This document shows positions 8,526 to 17,566 of a stretch of DNA of 64,000 nucleotides, piece after piece. Position numbers and translations under genes: made by a program. Numbering within the stretch: the stretch's first letter is position 1; every line of letters starts with the position of its first letter. The notes beneath the pieces were generated by a model. It searched no databases, had not been told where the DNA came from, and saw nothing but the letters and a program-made list of their open reading frames with translations. Source of the DNA: an uncultured Collinsella sp. (lineage in GTDB: Bacteria; Actinomycetota; Coriobacteriia; Coriobacteriales; Coriobacteriaceae); assembly GCA_958421275.1 (NCBI GenBank), contig CATZLI010000004.1, forward strand, positions 124,001 through 188,000. Direction: 5' to 3'.

Positions 8526-8846
8526 ATGGGATTGTTCAATCTATTTGCTGGGGTGGATATCAACAAAGGTGTTGAAGAGTGCCGTGCGACCGAAGGTGCG
8601 GTGTTGATCGATGTGCGTGGCGCCGATGAGTATCGGCAGGGACATATCCCCGGTGCCATCAACATTCCCCTCGATGGCGTCAATCGCGTGCTTGTCGAGT
8701 ATCCAAAGAAGGATACGCCTCTGTTCGTGCATTGCCTGAGTGGCGCTCGTAGCGGTCGCGCTGCGAGCTTTCTTCAGCGTGCGGGCTACGTCAACGTGAA
8801 GAACATCGGCGGAATCAATAGCTACAGCGGAAAGGTGGCGCGCTAA
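8526..8846 (+). CDS. Single-domain rhodanese
   Basis: 106 residues forming one rhodanese domain: LIDVRGADEYRQGHIPGAIN is the classical N-terminal motif, and the active-site loop is HCLSGARSGRA with catalytic Cys 70. No signal peptide, so cytoplasmic. It would carry sulfane sulfur as a Cys persulfide. AAAGGAG precedes the ATG. It sits 2 bp upstream of the CoA-disulfide reductase-like gene, which has its own rhodanese domain, so both likely act on the same persulfide pool. Confidence 0.93.
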   Translation: MGLFNLFAGVDINKGVEECRATEGAVLIDVRGADEYRQGHIPGAINIPLDGVNRVLVEYPKKDTPLFVHCLSGARSGRAASFLQRAGYVNVKNIGGINSYSGKVAR

Positions 8847-8848
8847 CT

Positions 8849-10540
8849 ATGAAGGTGGTTATCGTGGGGGGCGTTGCTGGCGGTGCATCGGCGGCAGCGC
8901 GCTTGCGCAGGCTTGACGAGCAGGCGGAGATTGTCGTTTTTGAGCGCACAGGTTATGTCTCCTATGCTAACTGCGGATTGCCATACTTTATTGGCGGCGT
9001 GATTGAGGAGGAGCCTGCGCTCACGCTGCAATCGCCCGAGGGCTTTTGGAATCGATTCCGCATTGCCGTGAAGACGAGCCACGAGGTGATCGCCATTCAT
9101 CCCGATGTGCATACGGTTGACGTTCGCGACCTGCTCACCGGCGAGGAATTTGTCGAGACGTATGACAAGCTGATTCTTTCGCCAGGCGCGCATCCCATTC
9201 GCCCCGCTCTTCCGGGAATCGATTTGGATAAGATCTTTAGCCTTCGAACGGTAGAGGACACGCTGCGCATTCATGGTTATGTGCAAGAGCATGAGCCGAG
9301 GAGCGCCGTGGTGATCGGTGGCGGCTTTATCGGTGTTGAGGCTGCCGAGAACCTGCGTGGCTTGGGTCTCGAGGTGACGCTTTTGCAGCGCCCCGGGCAG
9401 CTGATGAACAACCTGGACTACGACATGGCGACGCTGCTTCATGCAGAGGTCCGCGAGCATGGCATTGACCTGCGCCTTCGTGCCGACGTTACGGGCTTTG
9501 AGGAGGCCGATGGCCGTGTGGTCACACATGTGGCGGGCGATGATTCCATTATGGCCGATATGGTGCTACTCGCTATCGGCGTTGCGCCCGAGAGCCATTT
9601 GGCAAAGAAAGCTGGTATCGAGCTGGGCATCAAGGGCTCCATTGTGGTGAACGACCGCATGGAGACGTCTGCTCCTGACGTATATGCCGTGGGTGATGCC
9701 GTGCAGGTCAAGCATCAGGTGACGGGTGAGAACGCGGTGATTTCCCTTGCAGGCCCCGCTAATAAGCAGGGACGTATCGTCGCCGACGTGATTTGTGGCT
9801 TAGACAGTCGCTATCAGGGCTCGCTGGGTTCTTCGGTAATCAAAGTGTTCGACTTGACAGCTGCGAGCACGGGTCTTTCTGTGAAGGCAGCGCGTGCGGC
9901 GGGAATCGATTACGAGAGCGTCGTGCTGTCACCTGGATCGCATGCGGGTTATTATCCCGGGGCCACGCCCATGACCATGAAAGTTGTGTTTGAGAGGGAA
10001 ACCTTGCGTCTGCTGGGCGCGCAGATTGTGGGCATCGATGGCGTGGACAAGCGCATCGATGTGCTGGCGACGGCAATCCAGGCCGGTATTCGGGCCGATA
10101 AGCTCAAGGATTTGGATTTGGCTTATGCGCCGCCATATTCTTCGGCGAAAGACCCGGTGAACATGGCCGGTTTTATGATCGAAAACGTGGGCTCGGGCAT
10201 GCTCAAGCAGTGGCATTGGGAGCAGGAACCGGATCTGCCGCGCGATGGTAGTGTGCAGCTGCTCGATGTCCGTATGGTTGGCGAGTATGACCTCGGACAT
10301 ATCGACGGCTTTGTGAACATTCCCGTCGATGACTTGCGTGCTCGCTTGGGGGAGCTTGACGTGACAAAGCCTGTTTATGTTATTTGCCAAAGTGGTCTTC
10401 GCAGCTACATTGGCTGCCGCATCCTCGCTCAGTACGGTTTTGACTGCTATAACTTCTCGGGTGGCTATCGCTTCTTTGCTGCTGTGACTAAAGACCATCG
10501 CGGTAGCGATAACGTGATGCCGTGTGGATTGGAAAAGTAA
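8849..10540 (+). CDS. CoA-disulfide reductase-like flavoprotein with rhodanese domain
   Basis: 563 residues. The N-terminal FAD-binding motif is VVIVGGVAGGASAAARL; the redox-active Cys is Cys 42 in SYANCGLPYF, the hallmark of CoA-disulfide and CoA-persulfide reductases (single Cys rather than CxxC). A second dinucleotide motif is VVIGGGFIGVEAAENL (about 154-169). A dimerisation domain follows, then a C-terminal rhodanese domain (about 463-556) with the active loop CQSGLRS, Cys 513. Reduction of CoA persulfides or polysulfide with NAD(P)H is the expected activity. Co-transcribed with the rhodanese and probably controlled by the Crp/Fnr gene. Confidence 0.93.
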   Translation: MKVVIVGGVAGGASAAARLRRLDEQAEIVVFERTGYVSYANCGLPYFIGGVIEEEPALTLQSPEGFWNRFRIAVKTSHEVIAIHPDVHTVDVRDLLTGEEFVETYDKLILSPGAHPIRPALPGIDLDKIFSLRTVEDTLRIHGYVQEHEPRSAVVIGGGFIGVEAAENLRGLGLEVTLLQRPGQLMNNLDYDMATLLHAEVREHGIDLRLRADVTGFEEADGRVVTHVAGDDSIMADMVLLAIGVAPESHLAKKAGIELGIKGSIVVNDRMETSAPDVYAVGDAVQVKHQVTGENAVISLAGPANKQGRIVADVICGLDSRYQGSLGSSVIKVFDLTAASTGLSVKAARAAGIDYESVVLSPGSHAGYYPGATPMTMKVVFERETLRLLGAQIVGIDGVDKRIDVLATAIQAGIRADKLKDLDLAYAPPYSSAKDPVNMAGFMIENVGSGMLKQWHWEQEPDLPRDGSVQLLDVRMVGEYDLGHIDGFVNIPVDDLRARLGELDVTKPVYVICQSGLRSYIGCRILAQYGFDCYNFSGGYRFFAAVTKDHRGSDNVMPCGLEK

Positions 10541-10652
10541 GGCCTTTTGAGCGGCGTGTATGACAATGACAAGATAGAGTAGGACAAACGCGTCGAATAC
10601 GAACGGCGGGGGAGAGCGGGCAAGTGCGCTCGCGTGGGAGAGGTTGCCGTCC

Positions 10653-13600
10653 ATGCTGGAGCTCAAGGGTATTTGCAAAAGGTACGTTACGCAGTCGTTT
10701 ACGCAGGTGGCGCTCGACAGCGTAAGCCTGTCTTTTCGCGATAACGAGTTCGTGGCCATTCTGGGTCCTTCGGGCTCGGGCAAAACCACGATGCTCAACG
10801 TTATCGGTGGGCTGGACCACTTTGATTCCGGTGACCTGTTGATTGACGGTATTTCGACCAAGGACTTCCGTGACCGCGATTGGGATGCCTATCGCAACAA
10901 CCGCATCGGCTTTGTGTTCCAAAGCTATAACCTCATTCCGCATCAGACCATTTTGGAAAACGTGGAGCTGGCGCTCACGCTCACGGGCGTGGGGCATGCC
11001 GAGCGCCGCCAGCGTGCGCGCGAGGCGTTGGAGAAAGTCGGCTTGGGCGAGCACGTTAACAAGCGCCCGAGCCAGCTATCGGGCGGACAGATGCAGCGCG
11101 TGGCCATCGCCCGCGCCCTGATTAACGATCCCGAGATTGTGCTGGCAGACGAGCCGACCGGCGCCTTGGATTCCGCAACGTCCGTGCAGGTCATGGACTT
11201 GCTCAAGGACGTGGCGCGCGACCGTCTGGTTATTATGGTCACGCACAATCCTGAGCTTGCGTACCAATACGCCACGCGCATCGTCAACCTGGCGGACGGC
11301 AAGATCACCGACGATTCCGATCCCTTCGATGTTGCCAAAGCCGCACGTCGCGAGGCCAAGCCCACGCGCAAAACCTCGATGAGCTTTGTGACGGCGCTGG
11401 GGCTTTCTGCCCGAAACCTCATGACCAAGAAGGGCCGTACGGTCATGACGGCCTTTGCGGGCTCGATTGGCATTATCGGTATCGCGGCGATTCTGGCGCT
11501 GTCCAATGGCGTAAACGGCTACATCAAAAAGGTCGAGGAGGATACGCTCTCGAGCTACCCACTCACCATTTCCAAGCAGGATTACGACCTGTCATCTATG
11601 ATGGGCGGGCAGGGGGCTGCGGATGATGACTCGCCTGAAAACGTGGATTCGTCCGACGACAGTGCCGGCGGCAAGGCTAAGGGAACCGATAAGATTCCCG
11701 TGGTCACGGCCGTAAAGGATATGTTTGCGAGCGTTAAGTCCAACGACATGACGAGCTTTAAGGCATGGCTCGATGCCGGTGGCGATGGCATCGATAAAGA
11801 AGTCAATGCTATCCAGTACGGTTATGGCGTGACGCCTGTTGTCTATCGTGCCGGCAAGAGCGATGAGAAGCCCGTCCGGCTGGTGCCCAACGCTATGACT
11901 GAGGCAATGAGCGGAGGCGCGAGCTCGGCGGCGACGGTGAGCATGGAATCCATGGGAACCTCGGTCTTTAACGAGATGATCGACGACCAGAGCCTGCTCG
12001 ACAGCCAGTACGATGTCGTCGCCGGTCATTGGCCCACGTCTGCCAACGAAGCCGTCATGGTGCTTTCGAGCCGTGGCACGGTGGGCGACTACACGCTCTA
12101 TAGCATCGGCGCGCTGGATATCGATGAGCTCAACGACCTTGTTAACAGCGCTATGACGGCTGACGGTGGGGTCGAAACGCCCGAGACCGGCACCGACTTT
12201 ACCTACGACGATGCGCTGTCCACGACGTTTAAGGTGTTGTCGCCGGCCGATGCCTATCGCAAAAACGAAGAGACCGGCATGTGGACCGACATGTCTGACG
12301 ACGCCGACTTTATGGCCGCCAAGGTTGCCGACGGTATTGATGTGCACATTGTGGGCGTGGTGCGACCTAACGAGACAGCCAATGCGAGCGCGTTGTCTCC
12401 GGGTATTGCCTATACGCATGCGCTGACCCGCCAGCTTATGGAGCGCGCCGCCGATTCGCAGATTGTGCAAGAGCAGCTTGCCCACCCCGAGACGGATGTC
12501 TTTACGGGCAAAACCTTCGACGAACTGCAAGGCGAGGCCAAGCAAGGCGTGGATCTGGGCAGCATGTTCAGCGTGGACGAGGCGGCGCTGAAGAGTGCGT
12601 TCTCGTTTGATACGTCTGCGCTCTCAGGTGCGGCGGGCGGTATGGACCTGTCGGATCTTGACTTGTCCGGGCTGGACATTGACCTTTCGGACGTTGGCAA
12701 GGATATCGACTTCAGCGACATCATGGCAAAAGCACCGGCCCCAGATTTCTCGGGCATCTTTGACGGTCTGGAGCTCACGCCCGAGCAAATGCAGCAGGTG
12801 GGAACGCTTGCCAACCAACTGTTTGAGGGCTTTTTGCAGTCTGATCAGTTTAAGGCGTTGACGCCCGATGATCTTAAGGATGCGTCAAAGCTCGCTGCCG
12901 CATTCTCGACGTATCTTGAGAGTGATACGGCAGCCCAGCAAATCCTGGCCGAGCTCAAGGCGCTTGGCGGCGATGCCCTGGCCGAGCGCCTGCAACAGGC
13001 GATGACCGACTATGTGCAAAAGCAGCTGGCTCCGTATCTGCAGCAGGCTCTGGATCAGGTGATGAAGTCGATCAGCGACCAGATTGCGGCGACGGTGTCA
13101 GCTCAGCTCAAGGCAGGCGCGGCAGGGCTCATGGGCCAGATGGCGACGCAGATGTCATCGAGTTTTGCCAACCTGGCGAGCGCTATGCGTGTGGATGCGA
13201 GCGCCTTTGCTCGTGCCATCCATTTCAACATGGACGCCGAGGACCTGAGTTCGCTCATGATGAGCTATGCCAAGGCTTCGAAGCTCACCTACGACAACAA
13301 TCTGACCACGTTGGGCTATGCGGATGAGGCAGACCCCATCTCGGTTAAGATTTTCCCGCGCGACTTTGAGGCCAAGGAGCGCGTACTTGATCACATCGAT
13401 GCGTACAACAAGCAGGTCAAAGCCGCCGGCCACGATGAGCAGGCAATCTCGTACACCGACTACATGGGCATCATCATGGGTTCGGTGACCGACATCGTGA
13501 ACACCATCAGCTTGGTGCTCATCGCATTCGTGAGCATCAGCCTGGTGGTGAGCTCCATCATGATCGGCATCATCACCTACATCAGCGTGCTGGAGCGCAA

Positions 13601-13907
13601 AAAGGAGATCGGCATCCTACGAGCTATCGGCGCGTCAAAGCGCAACGTGGCCAACGTGTTTAACGCCGAGACCTTTATCGAGGGCCTCATCGCCGGCGTC
13701 TTTGCTATTGTCGTCGTGGTGGCCGTGAGTTTCCCGGTTAATGCCTGGGCGCTTGCTGCCAAACAGGTACCCAATCTGATGAGCCTGCCCGTGCAGGATG
13801 CGCTGGTGCTCATTGCAATTTCGGTGCTGTTGACGGTCGTTGCCGGTCTGCTGCCGGCCCGTAGCGCCTCCAAAAAAGACCCCGTGGAAGCCTTGCGCTC
13901 CGAATAA
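10653..13907 (+). CDS. MacB-type ABC transporter, ATPase fused to FtsX-like permease
   Basis: 1084 residues. Residues 1-230 are an ABC ATPase (Walker A GPSGSGKTT near 38-46, signature LSGGQ, Walker B VLADEPTG). A transmembrane helix follows near 260-285, then an unusually long extracytoplasmic region (about 290-920), then three C-terminal helices with the FtsX/MacB ending (LERKKEIGILRAIGASKRN; LLPARSASKKDPVEALRSE). The outside region contains an acidic repeat rich in LSDLDLSGLDIDLS and long amphipathic helices. ATG 10653 is chosen because GGGAGAGG sits about 10 bp upstream; a TTG at 10644 is too close. MacB-type proteins usually work in export or envelope stress rather than uptake. Confidence 0.92.
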   Translation: MLELKGICKRYVTQSFTQVALDSVSLSFRDNEFVAILGPSGSGKTTMLNVIGGLDHFDSGDLLIDGISTKDFRDRDWDAYRNNRIGFVFQSYNLIPHQTILENVELALTLTGVGHAERRQRAREALEKVGLGEHVNKRPSQLSGGQMQRVAIARALINDPEIVLADEPTGALDSATSVQVMDLLKDVARDRLVIMVTHNPELAYQYATRIVNLADGKITDDSDPFDVAKAARREAKPTRKTSMSFVTALGLSARNLMTKKGRTVMTAFAGSIGIIGIAAILALSNGVNGYIKKVEEDTLSSYPLTISKQDYDLSSMMGGQGAADDDSPENVDSSDDSAGGKAKGTDKIPVVTAVKDMFASVKSNDMTSFKAWLDAGGDGIDKEVNAIQYGYGVTPVVYRAGKSDEKPVRLVPNAMTEAMSGGASSAATVSMESMGTSVFNEMIDDQSLLDSQYDVVAGHWPTSANEAVMVLSSRGTVGDYTLYSIGALDIDELNDLVNSAMTADGGVETPETGTDFTYDDALSTTFKVLSPADAYRKNEETGMWTDMSDDADFMAAKVADGIDVHIVGVVRPNETANASALSPGIAYTHALTRQLMERAADSQIVQEQLAHPETDVFTGKTFDELQGEAKQGVDLGSMFSVDEAALKSAFSFDTSALSGAAGGMDLSDLDLSGLDIDLSDVGKDIDFSDIMAKAPAPDFSGIFDGLELTPEQMQQVGTLANQLFEGFLQSDQFKALTPDDLKDASKLAAAFSTYLESDTAAQQILAELKALGGDALAERLQQAMTDYVQKQLAPYLQQALDQVMKSISDQIAATVSAQLKAGAAGLMGQMATQMSSSFANLASAMRVDASAFARAIHFNMDAEDLSSLMMSYAKASKLTYDNNLTTLGYADEADPISVKIFPRDFEAKERVLDHIDAYNKQVKAAGHDEQAISYTDYMGIIMGSVTDIVNTISLVLIAFVSISLVVSSIMIGIITYISVLERKKEIGILRAIGASKRNVANVFNAETFIEGLIAGVFAIVVVVAVSFPVNAWALAAKQVPNLMSLPVQDALVLIAISVLLTVVAGLLPARSASKKDPVEALRSE

Positions 13908-13938
13908 TGTGACAAAGGGACGGTCGCTTTGTCACATT
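13906..13938. repeat. GGGAC-core palindrome (family A)
   Basis: AATGTGACAAAGGGA / CGCTTTGTCACATT, near-perfect arms with one mismatch. It begins inside the stop codon of the ABC transporter gene and lies between convergent genes, so it may serve as a terminator. Confidence 0.75.
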
Positions 13939-13968
13939 GAGACCCTTGCGAAATTAGAGCGTAAGCCT

Positions 13969-15102
13969 TTAGTTCTTCTTTGCAGAGAGCATGAGCCTAA
14001 TTTCCGGATGGGTGTATTCGTCGAATTCTTCTGCGGCTTCGGTGTCAAAGGTGTAGTACGACTTGATAGATTCGTCCTCCGTCTTGATGCTGATTTCTTC
14101 ATATAGGGATCCGGCTAAAAATGCCTGTTTAAATTCATCCGACAGGCTACATGGCGTGAGGAGGCCCGGTGTGGCAACGGAAATGTCCAACCCGTTGAGC
14201 GGGGCGCAGAGCGTCGCGATATCCTGCTCGGCGCGGGCGAGGTTGTCTGCAAGGCTTGCCTCGGGGTCGATCTGACTGGTGTAATCGACGTCCGTGAGCA
14301 TGCCGTCTGCATCAAAAGAAAGGTAGACATAGGCTGCTTGAGCGCCAAGGTCATTATCGCGCAGATAGCCGATAATGCGGTAGCCGTAGTCGTGATACGA
14401 CTCGTATGGGTCGTCTGCCGCGACGCGTTCGCACACGGGCTCCAAGGCATCTTGCGCGATGGCGAGCTGCTCGGCGGCTGCAGCCTTTCTTGCCTGAAGC
14501 TCGTTATTTCCCTGGACAAACTGCGAGATGTAGACGCCAAGCAGCACAATGGCGGGCACGACGATGAGGGCGATCATCTGCTTCTTGGCGCTCGGAATCG
14601 TCACGCCGTATGCGTTTGCCACGGCTTCGGCGTTGCTCGAGGTCTCGGCCAGCACGTCTGCCGCCGTGGCGACTGCCCCTACGGCGCTGGCAACCTCGGC
14701 GGCACCGCCCAGGTTGCGCGCGAGATCGTTATCGCTGTTCTTGAGCAGGCGGCCGGCAGCTTGCGTGGCAAGCACGCCGGCGACCTCCGCGGAACGGTCC
14801 TTGTTGGTCTGGGCTACCGCAAGCCTGCTCTGCAGCTCCTTCCACTGTTTGCCCTGCATTCCAAAGCGCGGTGCAAGAGCGCAATAGCAAAAGACGGCGA
14901 GTTCGATTACGGTGAGTGCGATGGCGGTATATATGCCCGCGGGTTGGAATTCTTTTTGGTGGAACGCGATATCGTTGATCATTTGGAGCGGCAACATCAG
15001 CAGGCATGCTACGAACGACATGGCGAGTGCAGTCGCTGCGATCTTGGGGTACGTGCAGTACCGCTGGATGCGTTTCTTTTCTTGCTCGGTGAGCTGCTGC
15101 AT
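13969..15102 (-). CDS. Membrane protein of unknown function
   Basis: About 377 residues. Three hydrophobic segments: IAATALAMSFVACLLMLPLQ (near 20-40), a second about 60-80 (IYTAIALTVIELAVFCYCAL), and QMIALIVVPAIVLLGVYISQ (near 180). Between them is an Ala-rich soluble stretch with possible coiled coil; the C-terminal 190 residues are acidic and extracytoplasmic, with Tyr-rich motifs (DPYESYHDYGYRIIGYLRD). I do not recognise the family. The start is uncertain: ATG 15102 has GAGG 5 bp upstream, whereas ATG 15120 has none. It converges on the ABC transporter gene and nothing around it suggests a job. Confidence 0.7.
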   Translation of the reverse strand: MQQLTEQEKKRIQRYCTYPKIAATALAMSFVACLLMLPLQMINDIAFHQKEFQPAGIYTAIALTVIELAVFCYCALAPRFGMQGKQWKELQSRLAVAQTNKDRSAEVAGVLATQAAGRLLKNSDNDLARNLGGAAEVASAVGAVATAADVLAETSSNAEAVANAYGVTIPSAKKQMIALIVVPAIVLLGVYISQFVQGNNELQARKAAAAEQLAIAQDALEPVCERVAADDPYESYHDYGYRIIGYLRDNDLGAQAAYVYLSFDADGMLTDVDYTSQIDPEASLADNLARAEQDIATLCAPLNGLDISVATPGLLTPCSLSDEFKQAFLAGSLYEEISIKTEDESIKSYYTFDTEAAEEFDEYTHPEIRLMLSAKKN

Positions 15103-15179
15103 GGGGGCCTCGACTCTCATCGTTCTACGCGGACGATGCACGCATGCGTTTGAGTATAAATGAGTGCAGGGCGTCGGTT

Positions 15180-15213
15180 GCTCTAACACGGCGCTAATGG
15201 CGTGGTGTTAGAG
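15180..15213. repeat. Inverted repeat with 10-bp arms
   Basis: GCTCTAACAC and GTGTTAGAGC flank a 14-base centre, in the gap between divergent genes. It is unrelated in sequence to the family A element that follows 14 bp later. It may be an operator for the membrane protein gene or the Dus gene. Confidence 0.55.
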
Positions 15214-15226
15214 CACAAGGCATAAT

Positions 15227-15261
15227 GAACATGACAAAGGGGCAGTCCCTTAGTCATGTTC
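15227..15261. repeat. GGGAC-core palindrome (family A variant)
   Basis: GAACATGAC and GTCATGTTC arms enclose AAAGGGGCAGTCCCTTA, an imperfect version of the AAAGGGAC/GTCCCTTT core. It lies 21 bp before the Dus start, inside what should be its leader. Confidence 0.65.
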
Positions 15262-15282
15262 GTTGATATGAGAGAAGAGTAG

Positions 15283-16236
15283 ATGATCCTTTCGCTGGCC
15301 CCCATGGAGGGAATTACCGGGCATGTGTTTCGTCGCGTGCATGCGGAGTGCTTTGGCGCGCTCGACTGTTATTACACGCCGTTTTTGCCGCCGCCGCGGG
15401 TGGGCAATCGCTTTGGCGGCAAGGCGTTTAAGGAGATCGATCCTGCCAATAACCAGGGGCTCAACGTGGTGCCTCAGTTGATGTCCAAGAACGCGGATGA
15501 GTTTGTGTGGGCGGCACAGGTGCTCGCCGACATGGGCTATCGAGAGGTCAATCTCAACTTGGGTTGCCCCTCGGGGACGGTTGTCGCCAAGGGCAAGGGC
15601 TCGGGCTTTTTGCGCCACTTGGACGAGCTCGAAGTGTTCTTGAGCGATGTGTGCGAACGTTCGCCGTTGCCGGTGTCGGTAAAAACCAGGCTGGGGCTGG
15701 AGAGCGACGACGAATACGAGCGTGCGCTCGATCTGTATTGCCGCATGCCGCTGGCAGAGCTGATTGTGCACCCGCGCGTGCAAAAGGACCGCTATACGGG
15801 CTCGCCGCGCAAAGAGTTTTATGGCGAGACGTTGGAGCGGGCACCGTTTCCGGTGGCATACAACGGCGACATTTTTGATCTTGAGGATATGGACGCGCTG
15901 GTGGAGGCCTATCCTGCTACGCGCCACGTGATGCTGGGACGCGGGTTGCTCGCGAACCCTGCGCTGGCACGCATGGTCAACGGCGGTCCTGTTGCCACAG
16001 CAGCCGAGCTGCAGCGTTTCCACGACACGCTGTTTGCGGCATATGCAGAAGAGATTGGCGGCAATGCGGTCTTCCGCATGAAGGAGTGGTGGTTCTACGC
16101 CAAGTGTGCTTTCGCTGATCCCGCTACCGTCCACAAGATCGTACGCAAGACCAAAAAGGTCGACGAATACCGCGCCGCCGTCGAGCGCGTCTTTCGCGAG
16201 CAGCCACTTGCACCCATAGCCCGCTTCCACGGCTAG
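15283..16236 (+). CDS. tRNA-dihydrouridine synthase
   Basis: 317 residues of the Dus flavoprotein family, which reduces uridines in tRNA D-loops with NADPH and FMN. Visible motifs are LAPMEGITGHVFRR at the N-terminus, PQLMSKNADEF, the catalytic loop NLGCPSGTVVAKGKGSGF with Cys 95, VSVKTRLG and VMLGRGLLANPAL. The length suits the family. Which D position it modifies cannot be told from sequence alone. There is only a weak ribosome site (AGAAGAG) and a palindromic element lies immediately upstream. Confidence 0.93.
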   Translation: MILSLAPMEGITGHVFRRVHAECFGALDCYYTPFLPPPRVGNRFGGKAFKEIDPANNQGLNVVPQLMSKNADEFVWAAQVLADMGYREVNLNLGCPSGTVVAKGKGSGFLRHLDELEVFLSDVCERSPLPVSVKTRLGLESDDEYERALDLYCRMPLAELIVHPRVQKDRYTGSPRKEFYGETLERAPFPVAYNGDIFDLEDMDALVEAYPATRHVMLGRGLLANPALARMVNGGPVATAAELQRFHDTLFAAYAEEIGGNAVFRMKEWWFYAKCAFADPATVHKIVRKTKKVDEYRAAVERVFREQPLAPIARFHG

Positions 16237-16244
16237 TTGGTCGT

Positions 16245-16287
16245 TGGGGACGTTCTTTAACGACTAGTCATTTAAGAACGTCCCCAA
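16245..16287. repeat. GGGGACGTTC palindrome (family B)
   Basis: TTGGGGACGTTCTTTAA and TTAAGAACGTCCCCAA arms enclose CGACTAGTCAT. Nearly the same element occurs at 40842-40899. It lies between the convergent Dus and glutaredoxin genes. Confidence 0.8.
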
Positions 16288-16300
16288 TGGCTGTGTTGCA

Positions 16301-16546
16301 CTAGAGCAGGTTCTCCTGCACCCACGCGATGATGTCGCTCGATTCGTAGAGTGGCTTGCCGTCGATGAACAGGCAGGGAACCTGGCGTTTTCCGCCGACG
16401 GCGATGAGTGTCTGCTCGGCATCGGTATCGGTCGAGATATTGCGCTCGGGAATGGTCACGCCGTTATCGGCAAGGAAACGCTTGACCTTTATGCAATACG
16501 GGCAGCCGGTCATGACGTACAGCGCGAGCTCATGATTAGTAGCCAT
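16301..16546 (-). CDS. Glutaredoxin-like protein
   Basis: 81 residues with a thioredoxin fold: the active site TGCPYC (Cys 15 and 18), a cis-Pro motif in RQVPCLFIDG and a C-terminal glutathione-site-like YESSDIIAW. It reduces mixed disulfides, or serves as a small dithiol carrier where glutathione is lacking. ATG 16546 has GGAG a few bases upstream; a longer frame adds 13 residues without support. It follows the XRE-TipAS gene by about 50 bp on the same strand and may be co-transcribed. Confidence 0.9.
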   Translation of the reverse strand: MATNHELALYVMTGCPYCIKVKRFLADNGVTIPERNISTDTDAEQTLIAVGGKRQVPCLFIDGKPLYESSDIIAWVQENLL

Positions 16547-16597
16547 AGGTCTCCAATCGGTTGCGGTTTTGATTGAAATACCCAAAGCCGCCGCGGT

Positions 16598-17425
16598 CTA
16601 TGCGCGCGTCAACGACGACTCGATGGCCTGGACCAGAAACGCCGTGGCTCCGGTGCCGCAGGGCTTGTCGTAGTAGTCAACAAAGCGCTGGTCGGCAAGA
16701 TAGCCGTGGGCGAGACCCAGGTACGCTTCATTCTGGGGTTCACGTCCCCAGTTGAGACCAATCCAGTGACGATACATCGCGACAAGCTTGCGAGCCTCGC
16801 TTCCATCCGCATCGCCGTCGCCCATGGCAATCGAGAGCTGGCCCAGAATAGCGCGTTCAAGTTCCTTCATATCGTTCCATGTCTGAGGGTCCATGTCCAG
16901 TAACGTTTCGTTTGCTGCATCGATAGCCTCATCGCCATAGCGCGCCCGCGCTTCGGCGCCGTAGTGCTCCTCGTTTTCCTGCACGGCGCGCCAGCGCTCC
17001 AATTGCGGCAGGACGGCGCCCATGAGCGAGACGGCTTCGTCGAGCGACATGCCGGTGTTTTGTGCCAGCCGCGGGGCACAGTCCTCGATCATCGCCTCCA
17101 TGGTGGTCTCGTAGGTGTACTGGCCGTGGTCGTAGCACCACTTGCAGTAATGATCGGTCGCGGCGCCCGTGGCATCGGTACCGCAGTCGTCGGGCGTGAG
17201 TATCATGCCGCAGCTCTGGCAATAGTGCTCGGGCATTTCGAGCAGGTGAGACAGGGGCTCGCCGGTTACGGCGGCGATGAGTTTCATCATGTCGATGCCT
17301 GGTGTGACCTCGCCGCGTTCCCAACGGCTGACGGCTTGGCGTGTGACGAAGAGCTTGGCGGCGAGCTGCTCCTGGGTAAGGTGATGGGCGCGACGGATGG
17401 CAATGAGCTTTTCTGCAAAGGCCAT
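16598..17425 (-). CDS. XRE-type regulator with zinc ribbon and TipAS-like domain
   Basis: 275 residues in three parts. Residues 6-62 are an XRE helix-turn-helix (LTQEQLAAKLFVTRQAVSRW). Residues about 65-105 are a zinc-ribbon-like module with CQSCG and CKWCY. The C-terminal 140 residues resemble the TipAS drug-recognition domain: YGAEARARYGDEA, WNDMKELERAI, SEARKLVAMYRHWI, LGLAHGYLADQRFVDYYD. TipAS binds thiopeptides in TipA, a MerR-family regulator; here it is attached to an XRE domain instead. AGGAG precedes the start. A multidrug-responsive regulator is inferred; no transporter is adjacent. Confidence 0.85.
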   Translation of the reverse strand: MAFAEKLIAIRRAHHLTQEQLAAKLFVTRQAVSRWERGEVTPGIDMMKLIAAVTGEPLSHLLEMPEHYCQSCGMILTPDDCGTDATGAATDHYCKWCYDHGQYTYETTMEAMIEDCAPRLAQNTGMSLDEAVSLMGAVLPQLERWRAVQENEEHYGAEARARYGDEAIDAANETLLDMDPQTWNDMKELERAILGQLSIAMGDGDADGSEARKLVAMYRHWIGLNWGREPQNEAYLGLAHGYLADQRFVDYYDKPCGTGATAFLVQAIESSLTRA

Positions 17426-17566
17426 AGCGGCTCCTTTCTGCTGGTTGATGGCTTAAGCATACGCGGCGGCAGGCGCCCTTCCAAGCAACCGTTGGTTGCA
17501 CGACGGGAGACCGCGGCGAAGAATTGCGCGCAACGCCCCAAGCCTCCATGCCGTACAATGACCGGC

